Below are positions 22,185-28,975 of a DNA stretch of 28,975 nucleotides, in pieces. Position 1 is the stretch's first letter. Each line of letters opens with the position of its first letter. Made by a program: the position numbers and the translations under genes. Origin of the DNA: an uncultured Bacilli bacterium (GTDB lineage: Bacteria > Bacillota_I > Bacilli_A > RF39 > UBA660); assembly GCA_934096705.1 (NCBI GenBank), contig CAKOMR010000012.1:1-28975 (forward strand). Direction: 5' to 3'. The notes beneath the pieces were generated by a model, which made no database searches, had not been told where the DNA came from, and saw only the letters and a program-made list of their open reading frames with translations.

Positions 22185-23191
22185 ACTTTTTCCACCTTAG
22201 TTATCTTTTTTATCACAAGTATGTATATAACATACAAAATAAGCATAATTATATCAAGTGCAAATCCTAAATTCGTAGTAACAAGTGGTTTAAAATAATT
22301 AGGATTTAATGAATAAATGGTAAAAATAAATACAAACGGAATAAATATAAGCATTCTATAAAGCATTTTACTGGAACTTGTTAAAGAATTTAGTTCATTT
22401 TTAATTTTAAGTTTATCATAAAAATGTTTTTCTATCATATTAAATACAGTTACAATATTACCACCAGTCTTGTTTAAAAGTGATAATGATGACGTTATAT
22501 ATTTTACTTCTTCAACTTTAACTCGGTTATAAAATCTTTCAAATACAGTTGTTAAATCAAGGCCATAATTAATATCTTTAGAAATAATTTCAAACTCCTC
22601 TTTAATTGGACTTGGAAGTGATGTTTTAACTATATTAATTGCTTGATAAATATTTTTCCCACTTTTAAAAGCACTATTCATTATTACTATTGCCTGAAGT
22701 AAACCATCTTCTATTTTATTTCTTTTATTTTTGTAAATAACTATTATTACACCATCAATAACAAAAAATGATACAAATGATAAAATTATAAATAAAAATA
22801 TATTAATTGGATTATTTTTTAATATCGAAGTAACTAAATATAACAAATCTACAAAGATTGTATATAAAATTTTAATGGATATATAATCATCACATGTAAG
22901 TCTTGTATTTTTGCTATATATCAAATATTTATCCAGTTTTTTAGAATATTTTTTTAAAAATACAGATTTTTTATTAAAACTTGTTATTTTTTTTACTATC
23001 TTAAGTAAAAATTTTAATATTTTATCAATAAAACTAAGTTCATTTAAAGAATTATTTTTTAGTGAAAAATCTTCGATTCTTTTAACGTTTTTATATGAAT
23101 AAAAATAGTTCACGAAAAGAAATGTACATATAATAAATATTATGCACAAAGTCAATATAATAATTAATTTTATTATAAGTACATCTTCCAT
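22181..23191 (-). CDS. tadB: TadB-like inner-membrane protein (type II secretion F fold)
   Basis: The 336 residues have membrane segments at about 7-28, 105-125, 128-152 and two near the C-terminus (MLIFIPFVFIFTIYSL and the last 25 residues). The T2SSF domain at about 165-280 contains LLQAIVIMNSAFKSGKNIYQAI and SSLSLLNKTGGNIVTVFNMIE. It probably forms the platform with TadC. It lies between tadA (10 bp) and tadC (4-bp overlap). Confidence 0.87.
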   Translation of the reverse strand: MEDVLIIKLIIILTLCIIFIICTFLFVNYFYSYKNVKRIEDFSLKNNSLNELSFIDKILKFLLKIVKKITSFNKKSVFLKKYSKKLDKYLIYSKNTRLTCDDYISIKILYTIFVDLLYLVTSILKNNPINIFLFIILSFVSFFVIDGVIIVIYKNKRNKIEDGLLQAIVIMNSAFKSGKNIYQAINIVKTSLPSPIKEEFEIISKDINYGLDLTTVFERFYNRVKVEEVKYITSSLSLLNKTGGNIVTVFNMIEKHFYDKLKIKNELNSLTSSSKMLYRMLIFIPFVFIFTIYSLNPNYFKPLVTTNLGFALDIIMLILYVIYILVIKKITKVEKV

Positions 23192-23201
23192 TTAAACCTT
23201 T

Positions 23202-24524
23202 CTATTTATCAAAAATATTTTTAATATCTTTAAATCCGTAACTATCCAGTCTTTTTAAGCATTTCAAAGTTTTTTTAGTTTTACTAAATTTTCCTTTTAC
23301 TTCACCAGTATTAGTAATCCCCTCTTGAACAAAAGTGAATATGTCATTAAGTTTTATATCATCATTATCAATATCTGTAACTTCCGAAATACAGCTTACT
23401 TTTCTTTTTCCATCAGCAAGTCTTTCTATATTCACAACAATGTTTATAGCATTATAAATATACTCTCTTACTGCTCTTACTGGTATATCAATGTTAGCCA
23501 TTAAAACCATAGTTTCAAGTCTATGAAGAGCATCAATATTACCGTTAGCATGAAGTGTTGTTAAGCTTCCCTCATGGCCAGTATTCATTGCTTGCAACAT
23601 ATCAAATGCTTCTTTTCCTCTTACCTCACCAACAATAATTCTATCAGGTCTCATACGAAGAGAGTTTCTAACTAAATCTCTAATTGTTATTTCTCCACTA
23701 CTTTCATAATTTGTAGTTCTTGTCTCAAGTGAGATTACATGAGGCTGAGAAAGTCTTAATTCTGCGGCATCTTCAATAGTAATAATTCTTTCGTTTTCTG
23801 GAATAAATCCTCCTAAAATATTTAAAAGTGTTGTTTTACCTGAACCAGTACCACCACAAACTAAAATATTTAATTTAGATTTTACACAAGCTTCCAAAAA
23901 TGTTGCCATTTCTGCAGTAAGCGTTCCTAAACGAATAAGTTCATCAACGTTTGATATTGATGCTTTAAATTTTCTAATTGTAATAACCGGACCCTTTGTC
24001 GCAAGTGGAGGAATAACAGCATTAATTCTTGAACCATCACTAAGTCTTGAATCAACCATCGGACTTGTTGTATCAATTGTTCTTCCCATCGGCTCAATTA
24101 ATTTTTGAATAGTCCTAATAATATGTTCATTATTAATAAAGGAAATACTTTCATCTTTAATTAGATTTCCATCAATTTCAATGTAAATTTCACTCGGAGA
24201 ATTTACCATTATTTCTGTAATATTTTCATCTTTTAAAAGTTCAGTCAACGGACCATATCCATTTATTTCATTTTCTATTAAATTATACAAATGACTTCTT
24301 TCTAAATTCGATAAATCTATTCCTTCAGTAACTTTATTTATTTCGGTATTAATAAATTCAGTAATATTACTTGTATCTTTGAAATTTGCATCTATAATGT
24401 TTTCTACAATCTTTGTTCGAAGACTATCAAGTAAGTTCTTATCTTTAAATACATCATAATCATTTATTATATTATTATCTTTATATGTTTTTTCATAATC
24501 AAACATTGCTCTTAAATTACTCAT
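23202..24524 (-). CDS. tadA: TadA/CpaF-type secretion ATPase
   Basis: The motor ATPase of a Tad-type pilus or secretion system, on the cytosolic face of the TadB/TadC platform. From the chosen ATG it has 440 residues. The N-terminal domain (about 1-140) has NEINGYGPLTELLKDENITEIMVNS. Walker A CGGTGSGKTTLLN is near 228-240, the Asp box ERIITIEDAAEL near 252, Walker B RPDRIIVGEVRG near 295, and the His box LTTLHANG near 322. All catalytic elements are present. The start at 24524 (MSNLRAMF) is favoured by GGAGGA (24531-24535) just upstream; a longer in-frame ATG at 24542 would overlap that site. It overlaps the preceding ATPase gene by 8 bp. Confidence 0.95.
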   Translation of the reverse strand: MSNLRAMFDYEKTYKDNNIINDYDVFKDKNLLDSLRTKIVENIIDANFKDTSNITEFINTEINKVTEGIDLSNLERSHLYNLIENEINGYGPLTELLKDENITEIMVNSPSEIYIEIDGNLIKDESISFINNEHIIRTIQKLIEPMGRTIDTTSPMVDSRLSDGSRINAVIPPLATKGPVITIRKFKASISNVDELIRLGTLTAEMATFLEACVKSKLNILVCGGTGSGKTTLLNILGGFIPENERIITIEDAAELRLSQPHVISLETRTTNYESSGEITIRDLVRNSLRMRPDRIIVGEVRGKEAFDMLQAMNTGHEGSLTTLHANGNIDALHRLETMVLMANIDIPVRAVREYIYNAINIVVNIERLADGKRKVSCISEVTDIDNDDIKLNDIFTFVQEGITNTGEVKGKFSKTKKTLKCLKRLDSYGFKDIKNIFDK

Positions 24525-25278
24525 TATTATCCTCCATATCATTAAATATAGCCATAAAAACTTTATTTATTTTAGGATAACTTTTTATAAACTTTGGATC
24601 AAGAGTAATAATTTTTCCATCATAAATATAGTTATCAATGTTTTTAATAAAAAATTTACTATCTATATAATAATCAATATTTGCACCTATCATTTTCTTT
24701 ATATCATACATACTAAAGTAATTTTTATATAAATTATTACTTTCATTAAGAAGAATTTTATAGTTCTTTTTGTCTGCATCATTAAATATTTTCATTAAGT
24801 TATGCATATTTTTTATATTTGCCAAATCATTATTCATAATAAGAAGAATATTATCTACAATATCTAAAAGAAAAATATTTTTTTCACTTAACTCACTATC
24901 AGTATCAATTAAAATATAATCATATTCAAATGCAGATTTCTCTAAAATATTTTCAATACATGAAGGATTAATTTTAGTTCCTTGTCTAGGATCTTTTACC
25001 GTAGCTAAATAATCAATATTATCATTATATTTAGTTATATAACTAGAAATACTTTCAAAACGATTATTAGAATAATCTTGCATAATATTGTATATATTTT
25101 CTTTATAAGGTTTATTTAAATATGTACCAATACAGCCAAATGATAAATCATAATCTATAATTAGAATTTTTTTATTTTGCATGGAAAAAATACCCGCTAA
25201 ATTAAGGGTTGTTATACTTTTTCCTGTACCACCTTTAGCACTAAAAATACAAATACTTTTTCCTTTACTTTTTTTCAT
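24517..25278 (-). CDS. CpaE/TadZ-like ParA-family ATPase
   Basis: The 253 residues are a MinD/ParA-type ATPase. The deviant Walker A is SAKGGTGKSITTLN at about 11-24, ILIIDYDLSFG is near 38-48, and Walker B YILIDTDSEL is near 120. In Tad systems this ATPase (TadZ/CpaE) places the machine at a cell pole. Typical CpaE proteins carry an extra N-terminal receiver-like domain; that is missing, so this is an ATPase-only form. The start at MKKSKGKS (25276-25278) is chosen over an ATG ten codons upstream because AAAGGGG lies just before it; it then follows the TadE-like gene by 1 bp. Confidence 0.88.
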   Translation of the reverse strand: MKKSKGKSICIFSAKGGTGKSITTLNLAGIFSMQNKKILIIDYDLSFGCIGTYLNKPYKENIYNIMQDYSNNRFESISSYITKYNDNIDYLATVKDPRQGTKINPSCIENILEKSAFEYDYILIDTDSELSEKNIFLLDIVDNILLIMNNDLANIKNMHNLMKIFNDADKKNYKILLNESNNLYKNYFSMYDIKKMIGANIDYYIDSKFFIKNIDNYIYDGKIITLDPKFIKSYPKINKVFMAIFNDMEDNNE

Positions 25279-25279
25279 A

Positions 25280-25645
25280 CTAGCCCCTTTGGTAAACAAT
25301 TCTACCATCTTTTTTAAACCCCGTAATGTCTACATAAATAATATAACTTTCTTTATTAATAATTTTACCCATTAAACTATTAACCTTCTTTTTTGCTTTA
25401 ATACTTACACCTAAATCACTTGATATATCAATACTTTCTAAAGCAATATCATTATCTTTATATAAATTAATTATATCATTTTTATCATTTCTTTCAAGTG
25501 AAGATGCAATTATTGTTTTAGTTACTGAATATAATTTTTGCTTTTGATAAGAAATATAAACAGTTTCTATTAAAACAGAAAATAAAACTAATATAACTGG
25601 TAAAATGATAATAAATAAAACAAGAGATTGCCCTTTCCTATTCAT
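25280..25645 (-). CDS. TadE-like pseudopilin, Glu+5 missing
   Basis: A 121-residue protein with a short basic leader MNRKG, then a hydrophobic span (QSLVLFIIILPVILVLFSVLIETVY) and a small exported domain. The leader matches the prepilin-like site of TadE/TadF pseudopilins (cut after Gly5). The conserved Glu at +5 of the mature part is Leu here (G-Q-S-L-V-L-F), unlike the gene upstream; Glu+5 is normally needed for methylation or assembly. It may be a TadF- or TadG-like partner, possibly unprocessed. It overlaps its paralogue by 8 bp; together they head the operon. Confidence 0.78.
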   Translation of the reverse strand: MNRKGQSLVLFIIILPVILVLFSVLIETVYISYQKQKLYSVTKTIIASSLERNDKNDIINLYKDNDIALESIDISSDLGVSIKAKKKVNSLMGKIINKESYIIYVDITGFKKDGRIVYQRG

Positions 25646-25940
25646 ATATTACCCTTTTCGTAGATACTTCATAATTATTACCTATAATAACGGATAATAC
25701 TGGACTATAAATGTCAATATCTTTACTTACTGTATACTCAACTTTATTACCATCGATTTGTTTTTTAGTAAGCTTAACATTAGTATCAGTATTATTATCA
25801 AGAATAACATCTTCCATAATGCTTTCTAATTTACTTTTTTCACTATAAATTCTTACATAATCAAAAACAGCCAACATCAACATAATAAATATTGGTAAAA
25901 TAATAATAAACTCAATTAATGCTTGCCCTTTTCTATTCAT
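25638..25940 (-). CDS. TadE-like pseudopilin
   Basis: A 100-residue protein starting MNRKGQALIEF: the leader ends in Gly5 and Glu lies at +5, as in pseudopilins cut by TadV/CpaA-type peptidases, followed by a hydrophobic span (IIILPIFIMLMLAVFDYV) and an exported domain with predicted beta strands. TadE proteins are minor pilin-like parts of Tad machines. It is first in the operon, with a promoter at 25956-25984. No leader peptidase is in the window, so it must be encoded elsewhere if processing occurs. Confidence 0.82.
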   Translation of the reverse strand: MNRKGQALIEFIIILPIFIMLMLAVFDYVRIYSEKSKLESIMEDVILDNNTDTNVKLTKKQIDGNKVEYTVSKDIDIYSPVLSVIIGNNYEVSTKRVIYE

Positions 25941-25955
25941 ATCTACCCTATTATA

Positions 25956-25984
25956 AGTATAAAATATTTTAACAAATTTTTCAA
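25956..25984 (-). promoter_or_regulatory. Promoter of the Tad operon
   Basis: TTGAAA (25979-25984) and TATACT (25956-25961) on the minus strand, 17 bp apart. The -35 includes the TGA stop of the upstream gene. It gives a 5' leader of about 9-10 bases containing AGGG. Confidence 0.6.
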
Positions 25985-26655
25985 TTAAAATGCTTTATAA
26001 TGTCCTTAAGTTTATATGAATTATTATTTTTTTCAAATACAAAATAATATATTTCAGTAGTATCATCATTTAAGAAAACTACATCTTTCATTGTAATTAA
26101 ATTACTCTTTTTATTTGATTTTACATCATCATAATTGCCATACCAAAAATTTATATCGTGGTATGCTGAATCTGCACAATTGTCATCATTAACATAATTA
26201 AATGTATAATCTTTTTCACTCTCAATAACTAAATTATTTGTTTTTAAATAATCAATAAAGGCGTTAAATGAAAAATTGAAACTATAATAGTTAAATATTT
26301 TTTCTAAATTACTTTTTTTAATTTTAAAATCGCTAGTTAAACTTTTATTATTAAGTGCATATTTTAAAACCATATTATATGCATCATTTGTATCATAATT
26401 TGACCTTCTCAATAAATAATTATGAAGAGAATTATTATAGCAAGTTTTATAATCATTTGTATCCGCTATAGTTATCAAAAGATCAGTAATATCTTCATCT
26501 TTAACCTTTTCAAGTTTCTTTTCTATTCTATTTTTAGGTTTTAAACTATCATTATATTTATTTATTATGAAATACCCTAAATTAATTATTAAAACTACTG
26601 ATATTATCGCTAAAATTACATATATAATTTTTTTATTTTTTTTTAAACTTCTCAT
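25981..26655 (-). CDS. Membrane-anchored protein of unknown function
   Basis: Not recognised. The 224 residues have a basic start (MRSLKKNKK), one hydrophobic span at about 10-30 (IIYVILAIISVVLIINLGYFI) and an Asn/Lys/Asp-rich outer domain (about 50-224) with two Cys (near 72 and 160), perhaps a disulfide. No Shine-Dalgarno is present; a TG-extended TATTAT ends 6 bp before the ATG, so transcription would begin at or next to the start codon and the mRNA may be leaderless. It lies between sigE and the Tad operon with its own promoter; a sporulation or Tad link is possible only by position. Confidence 0.75.
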   Translation of the reverse strand: MRSLKKNKKIIYVILAIISVVLIINLGYFIINKYNDSLKPKNRIEKKLEKVKDEDITDLLITIADTNDYKTCYNNSLHNYLLRRSNYDTNDAYNMVLKYALNNKSLTSDFKIKKSNLEKIFNYYSFNFSFNAFIDYLKTNNLVIESEKDYTFNYVNDDNCADSAYHDINFWYGNYDDVKSNKKSNLITMKDVVFLNDDTTEIYYFVFEKNNNSYKLKDIIKHFN

Positions 26656-26661
26656 AAAAAA

Positions 26662-26690
26662 ATAATAGCATAATTATTATTTATATACAA
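26662..26690 (-). promoter_or_regulatory. Promoter abutting the start of the anchored hypothetical gene
   Basis: TTGTAT (26685-26690) and TATTAT (26662-26667) are 17 bp apart, with TGC before the -10. Six T separate the -10 from the ATG. The -35 is adjacent to the U-tract of the sigE terminator. Confidence 0.6.
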
Positions 26691-26694
26691 TAAA

Positions 26695-26714
26695 AAAGTG
26701 CTAGAAAGCACTTT
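26695..26714 (-). terminator. Terminator of spoIIGA-sigE, stop codon in the stem
   Basis: AAAGTGCT (26695-26702) and AGCACTTT (26707-26714) form an 8-bp stem with an AGAA (plus strand) loop. On the minus strand six T follow. The sigE TAA (26713-26715) overlaps the stem. Confidence 0.9.
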
Positions 26715-27393
26715 AACTAATGACAGACTGCAAATTATTTATAACTTTTTTTTCAATACGTGATATATAACTTTGAGAAATACCTAACATCACAGCAACT
26801 TCTTTTTGCGTATATTCTCTTGTATTATTTAGTCCATATCTAAGCGTCATAATTTGTTTGTCTCTTTGTGATAAATTTTCAATTTCCCTATTTAAAAATT
26901 CTTTATTCACTTTTCTTTCAAACTCTTTATCTACCAAATCATTTTCAGTTCCAAGAACATCAGATAATTTAAGCTCGTTTCCCTCTGCATCAAAATTTAA
27001 TGTATCATCTAAAGAAACTTCTTGCTTGCTCTTTTTATTTTTTCGAATATACATAAGAATTTCATTTGATATACATCTTGAGGCATACGTAGCAAGTTTA
27101 ATATTTTTATCAATTTTATAAGTATTAATTCCCTTAATTAAACCAATTGAACCAATTGATACAAGATCCTCAATATCATAGCCAGTACTCTCATATTTTT
27201 TTGCAAGAAAAACCACTAGTCTTAAATTATGTTCAATTAATTTATTCTTAGCATTTTCATCTCCTGACTTTGCCCTTACTAAATAATCGAATTCTTCTTT
27301 TTTAGCAAGTGGTGGTGGAAGTTTGTCAGTAGCTCCTACAAAAAATACTTCTTGATATTTTAATTTTAGTTTTTGTAATAATTTTTTAAACAT
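26713..27393 (-). CDS. sigE: RNA polymerase sporulation sigma factor SigE
   Basis: The mother-cell sigma factor that acts right after asymmetric division. At 226 residues it is slightly shorter than B. subtilis pro-SigE (239). The pro-sequence is kept: a basic amphipathic N-terminus, then EVFFVGATDKLPPPL, matching the cut region EVYYIGGSEALPPPL; it is about 9-10 residues shorter at the front. Region 2 is very clear (NLRLVVFLAKKYESTGYDIEDL, SIGLIKGIN, LATYASRCISNEILMYIR). Region 4 has REYTQKEVAVMLGISQSYISRIEKKV. It overlaps spoIIGA by 8 bp, the usual operon with its activating protease. In B. subtilis sigG follows; here a terminator and an unrelated gene do. Confidence 0.96.
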   Translation of the reverse strand: MFKKLLQKLKLKYQEVFFVGATDKLPPPLAKKEEFDYLVRAKSGDENAKNKLIEHNLRLVVFLAKKYESTGYDIEDLVSIGSIGLIKGINTYKIDKNIKLATYASRCISNEILMYIRKNKKSKQEVSLDDTLNFDAEGNELKLSDVLGTENDLVDKEFERKVNKEFLNREIENLSQRDKQIMTLRYGLNNTREYTQKEVAVMLGISQSYISRIEKKVINNLQSVIS

Positions 27394-28177
27394 AACTTTC
27401 CTCCTTTAATTTTTTATTTAATATGGCGTCTATTCCATCAGTAAAATCAATTTTACTTTCACCTATCAAATAATTATATATTTTTTTATCATTTAAAATA
27501 ATATAACTCGGTTTAAAGCATTTCATGACGCTACTACCACTTATTGTTTTATATGGTACATACATTGGAGAACGAATATTATATATTTTTTTCAGTAAGT
27601 TTTCATTTACTATAATTACTCCTTTTGAAGTAATTGGATCAACAAGGTTATTGCCATTATCGTATAAACTTATACATTCTATTTTAAAATTATCAAAAAC
27701 AATAGTTAATTTATAATAATCATTATATGTGTCTTTTAATTTTTTATTACTTAAATAATAAAGAAAAAGAATAATTGGGGATATTATGGTTAAAAATAAA
27801 TAATTTATATTTAAACCCTTATTAACAAATATCATTCCCACATGTTTATAAGAAAATTCAACATTTAATAAATATAAAAAACCCGCTAAAATAATGCTTG
27901 TTAAATATAAATAAAAAATGTTGCTTAAGGTATATCTAATACTTATATATTTAAAAGCAATTATGCACATAAGATAACTAATAAATACTTTTAATAAAAA
28001 TAAAATAATACTATTTATTTTCAAAAATAACAAAAATATGCTTAATGCACCAACAAATGCAGACAAAATGCATCTATAAAGTTTTAATTTTCTTTTAAGA
28101 GTCAATGATACTGTTAAAATAATTAAAAAGTCATAAGCAAAATTAAGTAATAAAATAAGGTCTAAATATATAACCAT
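27386..28177 (-). CDS. spoIIGA: SpoIIGA, pro-sigma-E processing protease
   Basis: A membrane aspartic protease that cuts pro-SigE when triggered by SpoIIR from the forespore. The 263 residues from MVIYLDLILLLNFAYD (compare MKIYLDVIWLLNFCFD) have five or six membrane spans to about residue 142, then a pepsin-like half domain. The catalytic motif is Asp173-Asn-Gly in LYDNGNNLVDP; family members normally have D-S/T-G followed by N-x-L-x-DP. The Asp is kept, but Asn in place of Ser/Thr is unusual. A TTG 16 codons upstream is in frame but lies in the promoter -35 and is rejected; GGTGAT (28181-28186) serves the ATG. It lies between ftsZ and sigE, as in bacilli and clostridia. Confidence 0.93.
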   Translation of the reverse strand: MVIYLDLILLLNFAYDFLIILTVSLTLKRKLKLYRCILSAFVGALSIFLLFLKINSIILFLLKVFISYLMCIIAFKYISIRYTLSNIFYLYLTSIILAGFLYLLNVEFSYKHVGMIFVNKGLNINYLFLTIISPIILFLYYLSNKKLKDTYNDYYKLTIVFDNFKIECISLYDNGNNLVDPITSKGVIIVNENLLKKIYNIRSPMYVPYKTISGSSVMKCFKPSYIILNDKKIYNYLIGESKIDFTDGIDAILNKKLKEESYV

Positions 28178-28192
28178 AGTATCACCAGAATT

Positions 28193-28225
28193 ATTATATA
28201 AATTTATTCTTGTAAAAAATGTCAA
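28193..28225 (-). promoter_or_regulatory. spoIIGA promoter with stretched 21-bp spacer
   Basis: On the minus strand a perfect TTGACA (28220-28225) and a perfect TATAAT (28193-28198) are 21 bp apart, too far for an ordinary sigma-A promoter. The spoIIG promoter of B. subtilis is known for a 22-bp spacer and dependence on phosphorylated Spo0A. TTTGACA, overlapping the -35, differs by one base from TTCGACA, the reverse of the 0A box TGTCGAA. Confidence 0.6.
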
Positions 28226-28229
28226 AAAA

Positions 28230-28251
28230 AAGAACTAAATTAATAGTTCTT
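28230..28251 (-). terminator. Terminator of ftsZ, stop codon in the stem
   Basis: AAGAACTA (28230-28237) and TAGTTCTT (28244-28251) form an 8-bp stem with a 6-base loop; on the minus strand a run of T follows and passes directly into the spoIIGA -35. The ftsZ TAA (28250-28252) overlaps the stem. Confidence 0.9.
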
Positions 28252-28975
28252 AATCTTGACTTCTTAGAAATGGAGGAATTTCATAGTCATTATCTAATAT
28301 CTCTGGAGTTTTTCTTTTTGGTAATTCTCCTTCGAATAACGTTTCATTACTTACGTCTTCATCAAATCCAGTAGCAATTACAGTAACAATAACTTCATCT
28401 TGAAGATTTTCATTTTTAATAGCACCGAAGATAATATTTACATCATTATTTGCAGCTTCTCTAACAGTTTCAACTGCATCTTCAATTTCAAATAATGTAA
28501 GATTATTTCCACCAGTTACATTTACGATAGCATTTCTTGCACCATCAATAGTTTCTTCAAGAAGTGAATTTGATACAGCTTGTTTTGCAGCTTCAATTGC
28601 TCTATTTTCACCAGCAGCGCATCCAATACCAATAATTGCTGTGCCACTTTTTTCCATAACTGTTTTAACATCTGCAAAGTCTAAGTTTATTACTCCAGTA
28701 ACAGCTATAAGATCAGAAATTGATTGTACACCTCTATGAAGTACATTATCAACTTCTTTAAATGCATCATCAAATGAAGTCGTTTTATCGATTATATCTC
28801 TTAATCTATCGTTAGGAATAACAATTAATGTATCAACATGCTTTTTTAAATCGTCTAAACCAAGTAGAGCATTTTCCATTCTTCTTTTACCTTCGAATTT
28901 AAATGGTTTTGTAACTATACCAACTGTAAGTGATCCAAGTTCTTGAGCAATTTCTGCAATAATTGGAGCAGCACC
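28250..28975 (-). CDS. ftsZ: Cell division protein FtsZ, 3' part (5' end beyond the window)
   Basis: A tubulin-like GTPase forming the division ring; also used for the asymmetric spore septum. The frame stays open to the window edge, giving the last 241 residues. They begin GAAPIIAEIAQELG, just after the GTP-binding GGGTGTG loop. They include LTVGIVTKPFKFEGKRR, the T7 synergy region VNLDFADVKTVM (NLDFAD), and GIGCAAGENRAIEAAKQA. The C-terminal tail is short and ends in EIPPFLRSQ, the conserved peptide that binds FtsA, SepF or similar anchors. A reading from the internal ATG near 28879 would be an artefact of the window edge. Confidence 0.97.
   Translation of the reverse strand, partial: GAAPIIAEIAQELGSLTVGIVTKPFKFEGKRRMENALLGLDDLKKHVDTLIVIPNDRLRDIIDKTTSFDDAFKEVDNVLHRGVQSISDLIAVTGVINLDFADVKTVMEKSGTAIIGIGCAAGENRAIEAAKQAVSNSLLEETIDGARNAIVNVTGGNNLTLFEIEDAVETVREAANNDVNIIFGAIKNENLQDEVIVTVIATGFDEDVSNETLFEGELPKRKTPEILDNDYEIPPFLRSQD

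Noticed and set aside
26713..27393. The sigma factor as SigK or SigG
   Set aside because: Overlap with spoIIGA, the pro-sequence with PPPL and the region 2 and 4 matches all favour SigE.
28178..28225. TTG start 16 codons upstream for spoIIGA
   Set aside because: The TTG is inside the -35 hexamer, and the protein family begins at the downstream M-V-I-Y-L-D.
1..28975. Mycoplasma-type genetic code (TGA as Trp)
   Set aside because: TGA closes mutM and tadB in overlapping ATGA junctions and also ends other genes; tryptophans are TGG.
1..28975. CRISPR arrays, tRNA or rRNA genes, riboswitches
   Set aside because: No regularly spaced repeats and no clover-leaf or conserved RNA motifs were seen in the gaps, which are mostly under 150 bp.

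Overview
This is a very AT-rich chromosomal window in which every gene but one lies on the minus strand. It reads as a low-GC, spore-forming Firmicute. The evidence is an ftsZ - spoIIGA - sigE block as in Bacillus and clostridia, full-strength Shine-Dalgarno sites, and a surface protein with an NPxTxD-type sorting signal. TGA is a normal stop here (for example the end of mutM and of tadB), so this is not a code-4 mollicute. An uncultured gut Bacilli or Erysipelotrichia-like lineage is my guess; no rRNA is present to settle it.

Layout, low to high coordinate. 78-2088: an RnfC-like and RnfD-like pair closed by a terminator, with no other Rnf subunits. 2126-4305: uvrC, with a divergent single-domain YigZ/IMPACT gene. 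4332-6886: a beta-helix-like surface protein and an MscS channel. 6943-9697: a tightly coupled three-gene unit, transcribed as a CMP-kinase-like/radical SAM fusion, then an RNase Z-like metallo-beta-lactamase, then a CYTH protein. 9838-12027: a second coupled unit, transcribed as CYTH, then a short radical SAM, then a LysR regulator. 12028-12763: a decayed stretch holding an ABC-F ATPase wreck with a good promoter and a 77-bp broken copy of the end of the first CYTH gene. 12764-13246: a GNAT acetyltransferase. 13334-21408: housekeeping genes ppdK, a short RelA/SpoT homologue, an anchored hypothetical, mutM and polA. 21483-25940: a reduced Tad secretion operon (two TadE-like proteins, a CpaE/TadZ-type ATPase, TadA, TadB, TadC). 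25981-28975: an anchored hypothetical, sigE, spoIIGA and the 3' part of ftsZ.

The most promising unexplained material is 6943-12740. Two adjacent operons each pair a CYTH protein with a radical SAM enzyme. A LysR gene and a strong dyad sit exactly between them, and the area carries gene wreckage including a CYTH fragment. Neither CYTH protein has an intact ExExK motif, and they lost different residues of it. I cannot name a pathway; nucleotide or RNA-end chemistry is an inference from the families.

Other points: a RelA/SpoT homologue with an intact hydrolase but a Glu-to-Gln change at the synthetase catalytic position; a spoIIGA promoter whose -35 and -10 are 21 bp apart, like the stretched spoIIG promoter of B. 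subtilis; an RnfC that lost its glycine-rich nucleotide-binding motif; and very compact gene junctions, where stop codons lie inside terminator hairpins and the next promoter starts at the U-tract. No tRNA, rRNA, CRISPR array, insertion sequence or riboswitch was recognised.
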